64,000 bases of DNA. It comes from Schistocerca nitens (Eukaryota; Arthropoda; Insecta; Orthoptera; Acrididae). The DNA is taken from NCBI RefSeq assembly GCF_023898315.1, contig NC_064615.1, forward strand, positions 736,977,450 through 737,041,449, in the 5' to 3' direction. The notes under the pieces were generated by a model, which saw nothing but the letters and a program-made list of their open reading frames with translations, was not told where the DNA came from and ran no database searches. Positions 40,165-49,410 of this stretch are shown one piece after another. How positions within the stretch are numbered: position 1 is the stretch's first letter; every line of letters starts with the position of its first letter. The position numbers and the translations under genes are program-made.

Positions 40165-42190
40165 TACATCTACATCTACATCTACATGGATACTTCTCTG
40201 ATCACACTTAAGTGCCTCGCACAGGGTTCATCGGACTATCTTCATAATAATTCTCTATTATTCCACTCTCGAACAGTGCGCGGAAAACAAACACCAGTAT
40301 CTTTCCGTGCGAGCTCTGATTTCCCTTATTCTAATATGATCGTTTCTCCTTATGTAGGTCGGAGTCAACAAAATATTTCCGCATTCCGAGGAGAAATTTG
40401 GCGATTGAAATTTCGTGAGAAGATCCCACCGCATTGATAAACGCCTGTGTTTTAATAATGGCTACCGCGATCCTGTATCATGCCCGTGACACTATCCCCC
40501 CAATTTCTAGACAGTACAAAATTTGCTTGCTGCCCTGCGTTGAACTTCCTCGATGCACTCCATTAACTCTATATGGTGCGGATCCCGAATCGCGCAGCAG
40601 TACTCCAAAAGGGGCCGTACAACTGTAGGTGTTCTCGTCAGTAGATCTGTTGCATTCTTCTAAGGGCTCTACCAATAAAACGAAGTCTTTGGTTCGCCTC
40701 CCCCATAATATTCTCTATATGTTTTTTTCCAAGTTAAGTTGTTCGTAAATGTAATTCCTAGGTATTTAGTTGAATTCACGACCTTTAGATTTGCTTGATT
40801 TATTGTGTAATCGTAGGTTAACGGATTCCTTTTAGCAGTCATGTTGATGACGTCACACTTTTCATTATTTAGGGTCGATTGCCAGTTTTCGCACCATAGA
40901 GATAGATTTTCTAAATTGTTTTGCGATTTGTTTTGATCTTCTGATGACTTTACTAGGCGATAGAGGACAGCATCATCCACGAGTAACCTAAGACGGCAGC
41001 TCAGATTGTCTCCTAAATCGTTTATGTAGATAACGAACAGGAGAGGGTCCATAATACTACCTTGGGGAACGTGCAAGATCCCTTCGCTTCTAAACTGATA
41101 CTGTTATTACTCAGCTTAGCCGCGAGTCCGTAGAGGCTGGTATATGTAACGTACAGTATAACTGGACAGCATTTCCACCCGGAATTTGCGAGTGTAAGTC
41201 GGACCTCCCTTGATCCACCTTGGTGGGTCGTGTCGTCGGATTTCCTCCTACCTGTGCGCGGTGCAGCTCTCTTAATGTCGTCCCGTGCAGATTCTTCATT
41301 GGCGCATTGGATGTCTCTGTCGGTGAAATCTAATTATCTGAAATTGCTGTCGATCAACTTTGGGATATCTATTTACTCGAAATTAACACTCAGAATGCCG
41401 TAATATCACTTTTATTCCTATTAGATCAATAATCAAACACTTATGTCACAAACTACTGGTCACCGAGAACATGGCTACCATCGAACAAGATAGGAAGAGC
41501 TCTTAACGCCGACTGCCGACTTTGGCACGCAGTCCGTATCTCTTACTAGTTTCGTCACAGTTCATGGATTTCCGATCAAGTTCGTACTTACTAAGTTATG
41601 CATTTGTTAATGAACGGGTGTGAATTTAAACCAGGCAAATTTATGATAAATAGTTTTAAACATCCAGAGGCTCCTCCAAGTATTCATGTTGTCATAAATG
41701 ACTGTAATTATTAAATATAAATAAACAAAATCGGTGACTTTGGCGCTAAGATGGCGGTACTTCCCGTCATGTATATTTCCCAGGCTAACGCTTGTTGCTA
41801 CGGTCCAGCACCGAGCACTACCCCACTACGCGCGACCTATGGTCGCATCGTCACCTAGCCAGCCAGCGTGGGAAATGCTCTCCGACTCATGGCCGGCTAC
41901 GGACTACAGCACTTCCTAACTATCGTGAATACATCAATAAGAGACAATAATTTATTAAAAGTGGTAAAAATGTCTTCCTCACGTTTGAGGCACCTTACAA
42001 ATGCCAGAAATCACCTCTGTTTTACTCGATGACTTTCCGTCCGCTTGTGAGGTACGGTGTCAAAAGCCTTTTGGAAAGCCAGAAATACGGAATCAATTTG
42101 AAATCCCTTGTCGATAGCACTCAACATTTCGTGCGAATAAACAACTAGCTGTGTTTCAGACGACCGATGTTTGGATGTTAAGCTATTAAA
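40165..42190 (-). mobile_element. CR1-like LINE fragment, interrupted
   Basis: The 3' end is again (tacatc)n, at 40165-40187. From 41112 down, the minus strand reads SNNSISLEA, HVPQGSIMDPLLFVIYINDL, the active-site region LRLLVDDAVLYRLV (FADD changed to LVDD), DYTINQANLKVVNSTKYLGI. The upstream part of the same domain appears at 42030-42190 (SSETQLVVYSHEMLSAIDKG, AFQKAFDTVPHKR). Only about 150 bp should separate these blocks, but over 850 bp do, so something of about 0.75-0.9 kb lies between about 41130 and 42000. This is a different, more decayed copy than 3356-6295. Confidence 0.82.
41130..42000. other. Unidentified insert inside the LINE fragment
   Basis: Lies where the LINE should be continuous. 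It contains no recognisable coding motif on either strand. The edges read tgtaacgta on the left and ccttaca on the right, a weak inverted match, but no target-site duplication is evident. The class is unknown. Confidence 0.4.
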
Positions 42191-42232
42191 TGGAAGCCAC
42201 GCCGTAGACTTGTTACGCTCGCTACGCTAACA

Positions 42233-42260
42233 TAGAGAGAGAGAGAGAGAGAGAGAGAGA
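42233..42260 (+). repeat. (GA)n microsatellite
   Basis: About 14 uninterrupted ga units next to the GC-rich island. GA repeats adjoining promoters are frequent in insects (GAGA-type sites), but this can also be neutral. Confidence 0.9.
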
Positions 42261-42264
42261 ATGG

Positions 42265-42480
42265 TGCGCCTGGGCGGTACTGACCTTGGCTGGGCGGCGG
42301 TCGCGTGTCGTGTGCCGCGCTCGCGGATCGCCGTCCAGGGGCGGGCAGCTCCTTAAGTAGGGCCGGCCGGCAGGCGAGGGCAACGGCCGACCGCGTCGCG
42401 CGGGCCTACCTCCTCGCCAGCCGCCCAGCGGCCAATCACCGCCTCCTTGCCTCCTTGTCACCAGCTCGTCCACACACAGG
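42265..42480 (-). promoter_or_regulatory. GC-rich island, possible minus-strand promoter and leader exon
   Basis: One of only two strongly GC- and CpG-rich patches in the window, the other being the carboxypeptidase exon. Read on the minus strand: a CCAAT box (plus-strand ccaat at 42432-42436, so inverted), a TATA-like tacttaagg at 42351-42359, then about 70 bp of GC-rich sequence ending AAG with a consensus splice donor gtcagt at 42283-42284. This order is that of a promoter plus short non-coding first exon. There is no homology evidence. Frames across it (for example 42521-42222) look compositional only. Confidence 0.35.
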
Positions 42481-42539
42481 GCTGCTGCACATGTCCTTTC
42501 GTATCCGACCACAGTGGTCACTGATTCCTAACGCTTCCA

Positions 42540-42975
42540 GCCTATCTTGAGCTCTTGCACCACCGTTAAAATCTCTCTATTTTACTTTTTTTTTTCCTTC
42601 GAGGCTCAGGACACATAGTCCGCACGGAGGTATTATTCTCATTAAAAGCGGGGGAAAGAGCCTCGGTCTATTGTTACTGCCGCCCACTTCTCTTAATGCT
42701 GCTGCAAATATGCCACTTAGCTTATTTTCAGCTCTTTGTGTTCCATATGGTGCCATGGCGGTAGGCTGTAAACCGTCAAGGCATTCTACGGTTGTTTTTG
42801 TTAGGCTTGTCTCCATTCATGAACAAAAGCATCTGTACTCTTACCTTCCTCTTCCCATTCATCAGAAAACATTTTCAGCGTTCGATGTTGCTACCATGCA
42901 GAACAAGTCTCATACTACTGAACTGGTTTAACAGCAGCATAGCCACAGCACTTGAAAGTTTCGTCTACCCTTGTA
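42540..42975. other. No feature recognised
   Basis: The overlapping frames at 42577-43028 show no known domain. Confidence 0.4.
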
Positions 42976-42977
42976 AG

Positions 42978-43182
42978 TTCAAAAAAAAATTTCAAATGGC
43001 TCTAAGCACTATGAGACTTAACATCTGAGGTCATCAGTCCCCTCGACTTAGAACCAGTTAAGCCTAACTAACCTAAGGACATCACACACATCCATGCCCG
43101 AGGCAGGATTCGAACCTGCGAACGTAGCAGCAGCGCGGTTCCAGACTGATGCGCCTAGAACCGCTCGGCCACAGCGGCCTGC
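42978..43182 (-). mobile_element. tRNA-derived SINE
   Basis: Main family, minus orientation, reverse B box gattcgaacctgc. Perfect 11-bp target-site duplication acccttgtaag at 42967-42977 and 43183-43193. Confidence 0.95.
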
Positions 43183-43273
43183 ACCCTTGTAAGCGGTGTG
43201 TGCTGTCTCATAAGAATAAGCCACAATCATGACTAGTTAACTAAAACCCTGATGTATCAAGCTACGCTGTGTT

Positions 43274-43589
43274 GAAACTTCCTGGCAGATTAAAACTGTG
43301 TGTCGCACCGAGACTCGAACTCGGGACCTTTTCCATTTACGGGCAAGTGCTCTACCAACTGCGCTACCCAAGCACGACTCACGCCTCATCCTCACAGCTT
43401 TACTTCTGCCAGTACCTCGTCTCCTACCTTCCAAACTTAACAGAAGCTCTCCTGCGAGCTTTGCACAACTAGCACTCCTGAAAGAAAGGATATTGCGGAG
43501 ACATGGCTTACCCACAGCCTGGGGGATGTTTCCAGAATGAGATTTTCACTCTCCAGCGGAGTGTGCGCCGATATGAAACTTCCTGGCAG
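43274..43589 (-). repeat. tRNA-like dispersed repeat bounded by gaaacttcctggcag
   Basis: The same 15 bp, gaaacttcctggcag, is at both ends (43274-43288 and 43575-43589) in direct orientation. Inside, at 43301-43377 on the minus strand, is a tRNA-like sequence with A box (tagcgcagttggtagagca) and B box (gagttcgagtctc). The rest (tacttctgccagtacctcgt, gatattgcggagacatggct) is a body that I recall as abundant in orthopteran genomes. Because the 15-mer is part of the repeat itself, I do not take it as a target duplication. Confidence 0.75.
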
Positions 43590-43963
43590 TGTTGTATAAA
43601 TATTTATGTTCCTGTATACAACCGAAAACGAGATCTAACCACAGTGTCGTGTGGCACTTTGCGCGGGCGTATCTCTCGGCTCGGAGCGGCTGCAGGTTTA
43701 GTTTGAAGGACCTGCTGGTTCGATCTGTCGCACACAGGGAAAGCAACCAACGTCCTCTTGCGTAGGTCAGGGGACGTGTGAAGCTCTGGCGGCAGCACGG
43801 ACACTGGATGTTGTTGGAGAGTGTGCTTCGGTGGTTTGTGCTGTGGACCACCTCGAGGTTGTTGTGCCGGCTTCTCCGTTCCTTGAAGGGAATTCCTTGA
43901 CAGACGCGTTGACTGGCGCTAGACTTCTGTCCAAATGTGAATGCGGTTTTAAAGTGTTGCAAG

Positions 43964-44400
43964 GATCAGCTGGGCGGTTATTTAATTCGTTTGGGTACTT
44001 GAAGTTGTGATTAAATTTCTATGTGGTTTTAAGTGCTGCGCAGACTACCTGGCAGCCATTGTGCCGTCAGTTTCGTAGCAGTTTGTTCTTTAAATTTATC
44101 AGTGGTTTTATATTGTGCATAGATCAGCTGGGTAGCTGTTGAATTCGTTTAAGTTTTTGATTAAATTTTTATGTGACGTTCCAAGTGCTGCACAGATCTA
44201 CTGGGCAGCCATTGTGTTCCTTCGCTTTATAACAATGTTATTAAATTTTATTAGTGGTTTTAGGTATTCTCAGATCAGTTGTGCAGCTATTGAATTCATT
44301 TGAACTGTTCCAGTTGTTGATTGAATTTTCTTGGGTTTTAAGTGTTGCACAGATTAACCAGGCAGCTGTTGGCATGGTGGATGTTGCTGGAGATTTTGAT
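43964..44400 (+). repeat. Tandem array, ~76-bp period, six units
   Basis: Units start near 43964, 44041, 44122, 44197, 44272 and 44348, each with a core like cagatcagctgggcagct preceded by ggttttaagtgctgca and followed by an A+T-rich half. Alternate units resemble each other more (a ~153-bp higher-order period). The array ends about 80 bp before the RTE-like frame at 44480, on the same strand. Confidence 0.75.
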
Positions 44401-44479
44401 TGTTAGCTATTAATGTGAATCTGTTAAGCTCAGGCGAGCAGGTTTTAAGCTGATTAGCAACACTGCACGCTGATGTCGC

Positions 44480-45240
44480 GCGTTGACTTCCATACAAATG
44501 AATTTAGGACCAAACGCACCCCTGAACCGACGTTAGGAGCAATGAATATAATGAATAGCACAGTAGGCAGTTCAGTTGAAGAAGAATGGACATCTCTAAA
44601 AAGGGCGATCACAGAAGTTGGAAAGAGAAACGTAAGTACAAAGAAGATGACTGCGAAGGAACCATTAGTAATAGAAGAAGTACTTCAGTTGACCGATTGA
44701 AGAGGAAACACAAAAATGTTCAGAGAAATTCAGGAAAACATAAGTACAGATCACTTAGGAGTGAAAGAAACAGGAAGTGAAAGAAATTTAAGGTGAAATA
44801 CCTGCATGAAATATGTGAAGAAATAGAAAAATAAATGACTGTCTGAACGACTGGCTGAGCACATAGAAAAATCGAAACAACCGTCGGTGAAATTAAAAAG
44901 TAAGGATGGTACCATTAAGAGTGCACTGGGAATTCCACTGTTAAATGCAGAGGAGAGAGTGACTAGGTGGAAATAGTACATTGAAAGCCTGTATGAGGGA
45001 GGAAGACTTGTCTGATATGATAGAAGAAGAACGAGGAGTCGATATAGAAGAGACGGGGGACCCAGTATTAGAATCAGAACTTAAAAGAGATCTGGAAATT
45101 TAAGATGAAATAAGGCAGAAGGGATAGATAACATTCCATAAGAACTTCTAAAATCATTGGGGGAAGTGGCAACAAAACTACTGTTCATGTTGATGGTACG
45201 GAAGAATGTTGAAAATTGTGTGGAATAGTTAGGCAAGGAA
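44480..45240 (+). mobile_element. RTE-type LINE remnant, linker and N-terminal RT part
   Basis: Plus-strand pieces in changing frames match the region between endonuclease and RT of the copy at 12790-15238: KRKHKNVQ, then SKDGTIKSALGIPLLNAEER, YIESLYEG, and GIDNIPELLKSLGE. Strongly decayed, with no endonuclease upstream; a tandem array precedes it. Confidence 0.6.
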
Positions 45241-45705
45241 TTCTGAAGGAACGTTTTGACCAATCCACGTTTCACTGCCATAGAATTCTGTGCTCCAACG
45301 TATATTATCAGAAATTTCTTCCTCAAATTAAGGCATATGTTTGATATTAACAGACTTTTCTTGGTCAGGAATGTCCTTTTTGCCAGTATTAGTCTGCTTT
45401 TTGTGTTCTCCTTGTTCTCCGTCTTGGGTTATTTTACTGCCTAGGTTGTGGAATTCCCTAACTTCATCTACTTCGTGATCACCAACACTAATGTTAAGTT
45501 TCTCGCTATTCTAATTTCTGCTACTCCTCATTACTTTTCTCTGTTTTAGATTGACTCTCAGTCCATATTCTGTACTCGTTATACTGTTCAATCCATTCAA
45601 CACATCTTGTAATCCTTCTTCACTTTCAGTGAGGATAGCAGTGTTATCAGTAAATCTTATCGGATGCTTCCGATGGGTCACTTGTGGCATGAAGACCGAC
45701 TGCTA
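45241..45705 (-). mobile_element. RTE-type LINE remnant, RT core in inverted orientation
   Basis: The minus strand from 45705 reads IRFTDNTAILTESEEGLQDV (from RFADDIAILSE), LNGLNS, STEYGLRVNLKQRKVMRSSR and KKFLIIYVGAQNSMAVKRGL, the equivalent of LRKQFLRMYVWSTALYGSET. It directly adjoins plus-strand RTE sequence on both sides. Confidence 0.7.
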
Positions 45706-45711
45706 AGTTTG

Positions 45712-45785
45712 GTGCACAGCATTGTATGGTAGTAAACATTGACTGTTGGAACATAAAAGCACAACCGAGCAAATGATTTATGTGG
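45712..45785 (+). mobile_element. RTE-type LINE scrap in plus orientation
   Basis: Reads acagcattgtatggtagta then attgactgttgga, matching tacagcattgtatggtagtg and acatggactgtgggaa at 27914-27952 in the RTE copy. Only about 70 bp can be matched. Confidence 0.6.
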
Positions 45786-45789
45786 CTCA

Positions 45790-46556
45790 AAGACTCCTTA
45801 CGACAGCGAGAGACAGATTATATCTGACTCATGATATAAAAACTCTGTGGAGAGAATGTGGAACATTTTGTGTACAATAAACGTAGTCATTTCTGATTTA
45901 TAACTGCAGAGCTTAGTATCTCAGGGGACTTGTAATTAGCAGCATTGTTGTAAGTTGCCATTTTGAATATCGAATATAATTTGATGAATTATAGTAACAT
46001 TTCGTCCCATACAAAATAATGCTGTATACTGAACTGTAACTAGGAAAATTATAATTTCATGAATTGAAGAGGTACGTTTAGTTCTTTGGTTAAGTTCTCA
46101 CTTTTCTTTGGCTCAGAACATTATTTGGATTGTCGTAACTCGTAGAGAACTTTGTATCCTGGGAAATTAGTGGGGCCTGCACCACGGTCATTTATGCTCT
46201 ACTTTATTAGGTTAAATTCTGGAGTTTATCTAAATTGCTAGACATCTTGGACACTGATTCTGATGCTGCAGAGTGAGTACGTCATAGCGCCCAGGACGGC
46301 TTCCCCAAGGCGTACGATTACGCCTCTCATTATTTTAAGAATATTCACAGTCGACGATCACCGGAATTCTGCAGAGCCAAAGAGATTTTTTTCCAGGTTG
46401 AGTAATTAATCTTATACCTGGAAGAGTGAGAGATAATTGTGAGAAAATATTGTGGAAGCGACTTGTCTCGCCTAATAGTTTCCATTCAAGTAACTAGTTT
46501 CCATTCAAGTAACTATTTTCAGTCATATTAATTTAACTTCAACTTTCACATGGGGA
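45790..46556. other. No gene; 19-bp direct duplication near the right end
   Basis: tagtttccattcaagtaac occurs twice in tandem at about 46486-46523, some 35 bp before the left breakpoint of the large tandem duplication. Otherwise nothing assigned. Confidence 0.5.
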
Positions 46557-46561
46557 GAGAA

Positions 46562-46816
46562 GTTAAAGGTTGGAGACGAATGTTGAAAATTAGGTGGACT
46601 GATAAGGTAGAAAAACGAGGAGGTTCTGCGCAAAATCGGAAAGGAAGGGAATATGTGGAAAACGCTGACAAGTAGAAGGTATATGATTGTAGGATATCTG
46701 TTAAGACCTCAGGGAATGAGTTCCATGATATTAGGGAGTAAAAATTGCAGAGGAAGAAAGGGACGAGGAATTCGTGGTGGGGCGCATCAAACCAGTCAGG
46801 AGATTCATGACTAAAA
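46562..46816 (+). mobile_element. RTE-type LINE 3' scrap (copy 1)
   Basis: Plus strand WRRMLKIRWTDKVEK, then in other frames the GHLLRHEGMSSM-like block, ending gcatcaaaccagtcaggaga, tcatgac and an A run at about 46814. It is the same subfamily as 27245-28329. Its left edge is the duplication breakpoint, so it was cut by the rearrangement or had its 5' end there. Confidence 0.85.
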
Positions 46817-48289
46817 AAAAAATTGGCTTTCGATAAGATGGGGGAAGTACACAGTGTTTGCCAGTAGTATAGTCATTGGCGTCATGATCACATTCTTCGG
46901 CACAATGAAAATTTGGTAAACATCTTTGATGCTGTGTACCTAGTCACTTGGTTCTAGAGTTATCCACTATTACCACTCTATTTACTGTCATGACTGCTTG
47001 ATACCTAATGCCAGAACAACATTCTGATGAACAAAGCTGTTTCTTGAGATAAGATTATGCTGCTTCCTATAGGTTCCTTGAGCTTATTTGTTTCCAACTA
47101 AATGTCAGTTTTGTCAAAATGGGTGGTAGTTTCTGCAAATACACCACCACGGTCCTGTTTCAGTGTATCATCGCAAACGCACACACCATCGCCGGCTGTG
47201 TAAATGATTAGAGTTACAGTCCTCTGTTGCAGGTAGAACGGCCATCAGTGTGCAGTGTGCATTACCAGTACCCAGGATATCGAGGGCCAGTTACAATAGT
47301 TGTGGACCAGCTTACTACAAGAGATAATTCGACAGCCTTATGTCACAATCAGCAACCGGATCAGTGCATGCACCTAAGCCAGGTGGGGGGGGGGGGGCGT
47401 CAGGTCAATAAGTGCGTTTATACTGCCAAGTGCTTTGTAAATTTGATTCGATTTTGTAATCACTAAAATAACATCACGTACTATTTCAAGTTTCATCTCC
47501 TTCCCTCCTTCCTTTCCAGGGAGACGCAAAATCATATTAAACAAAGCGGTTGTTGGTGTGGGGTGCCAAATGAACATATTCAGTACCAATCATTGTTATG
47601 CGATATGCAACGTCAATGCATGATGCTATACTTCTTTTAATTTTAGAGATATCATAATACTCATGTCAGTCACGGACTATACCTCTCTCCAAAATCAAAA
47701 AGTAATGTGGCCTGTCAACCACTTTGTAACTTTTAGTCACATCCAACAAATATCTCCAACCAGTGAACTCTGTTCTGAATTGTATATGTGATGATATCTC
47801 TTTTATGAAATAATTTTTATTGCTACAGTTACTTTTTATTAGCATTTATTAGCATAACATGTTTCAGCAACATGCTGCCATCATCAGGTTCATTATAGTT
47901 ACATGTACATTTATCTGGTATATGTTGACAATTATATGCTGGATGTGCCAGAAAAGCTATGTCCTGAAATTTAATCATATAAGGAGAGACACATTTATTT
48001 TAGTGAGTACTTTAAGAGAGTCATATACTGAAATCATCTCATTATCGTATTTACTTACATTTTTGCTGGAAATTAATTTGTCTGACATACATACCAGAAT
48101 AACAACCACACCATCATCTCCCAGCATTTTCTCATACAGATGTTAATATCATTCCAGATATTCTTAACTGCTAAAATAAACTTATTTAAAGATAGTTTCT
48201 TATATAAGCATATTTATGTCACAGCACATACTAAATAGTATAATATTTGGTATTTCTTGGTTATACCTCAGCGTTAGAACTTTTCTTCA

Positions 48290-48845
48290 GAAGGTTATGA
48301 AAGCTAACCACAGAAGTAAACAAACAAGAACAGGTTATAATGCCAACCAAAATGACAGAAAAAGCTCAAAGATGTAAGTATAAAGCTAAGTGACAACAAA
48401 GCCACAATTCCCAAGCCAGATAAAGGAAACATTTTGTGATAATCAAGGAAGAAGAATATATAAAAAACATTCGATTTTGTCACTGAAAATGACGTTACTT
48501 AAGTACGAAAGACCTCAGAAAGGAACTTCAAACAAAACTCAGATCACAGTTATTAAATACACATATCTTGATGACAGTGAGGAAAAATATGGGACTGCCA
48601 CGAATCCTTGGGTACCAAAGATCAGATGCCAACCAACACTACACAAAGAAAGTTGCCCATGAGGCACACTGTCACCTCAAGTAACACTCCTGGTTACAAA
48701 ATTATGAATGACATTAACCAGATACTAGTCAAGGCACATACAAACACCGAAAACTTTTCAGAAAAAGCAGTCAACAATTAGCAGAATAAATTAAAAACGT
48801 CAACATTACCATTCATCCCAATTACGAGCCCTTAATACACATAGA
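48290..48845 (+). mobile_element. Penelope-like element, 5' part of the RT region (copy 1)
   Basis: Plus-strand pieces show the Penelope-family N-terminal RT signature: DNKATIPKPDKGN followed by IIKEEEYIKK, then PTLHKESCP and SSNTPGYKIMNDINQILVKA. It is an old, multiply broken fragment. The rest of the element lies at 62385-63430, beyond the mariner and LINE that are inserted in it. Confidence 0.72.
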
Positions 48846-48855
48846 CAAAGGTCCT

Positions 48856-49006
48856 TGTTGGCGCTTCACAGTTGATGTTTATTCCACACGCTGGTGAAGT
48901 TTCGAACCGTTCTGGCAGATGGCAGAGCCGTAGTACAGCGTCAAAATGGCGTCTACATACGGCTCACGTTTCAAGCAGCGTGCTGTTATTGTTTGCAGAA
49001 AAAGAA
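48856..49006 (+). mobile_element. Mariner (DD34D), 5' end (copy 1)
   Basis: Contains the leader ttcgaaccgttctggcagat and agccgtagtacagcgtcaaa and the transposase start MASTYGSRFKQRAVIV, cut by the 3' tail of the LINE at 49007. The transposase continues at 53562. A copy-2 equivalent is at 56552-56702. Confidence 0.75.
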
Positions 49007-49410
49007 GATTTAGATTTAAATTTAGATTTACTTTCATTCCAATTGATCCGTACTGAGAAGGTCCTCCAAGTTGTAGAACATGTCAGAAAAACAATAATAC
49101 ATGACCAATATTTACAGCTCAAACAAATAAGCTAATGTACCATTCCACAGGTCCCAAGTGGAATGATAGTCATTTTTGAATGAACGCTACATGAAAGAAT
49201 CATTTTACAAACACTAATGCATTGAATTTAAAATAAAAATGTTTTTTATTTATAAGGTAATAAACAGGTAATAGAACTACTATAATTCTTATTTACAATG
49301 AACACATTACTGCACTGAAATGGTGCAGAAGTTAGATTGTACTTAGTGACACACACACTTATTTACAATGAACACATTACTGCAATGAAATTGTGCAGAA
49401 GTTACAGAAA

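Noticed and set aside
41146-42000. Solo LTR of a retrotransposon (tgtaacg ... ccttaca edges)
   Set aside because: The edge match is weak, no target duplication was found, and no related sequence occurs elsewhere in the window.
42222-42550. Proline/arginine-rich ORFs on both strands of the GC island
   Set aside because: They reflect composition; the splice- and promoter-like signals are a better reading of the island.
43301-43377. Functional tRNA gene
   Set aside because: It has A and B boxes but lies in a dispersed repeat with a conserved non-tRNA body. The same reasoning applies to 36818-36890, 37175-37247 and all SINE heads.
43274-43589. 15-bp direct repeats gaaacttcctggcag as a target-site duplication
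   Set aside because: The word belongs to the repeat's own ends as I recall it from other copies, so it does not show the insertion site.
43546-43962. 138-codon minus-strand ORF before the 76-bp array
   Set aside because: No recognisable domain; it overlaps the end of the tRNA-like repeat and lies in repetitive sequence.
47859-48146. 95-codon ORF conserved in both copies of the duplication (also 55554-55841)
   Set aside because: Its conservation is explained by the recent tandem duplication and not by selection; it shows no domain and overlaps a hammerhead-like repeat motif.
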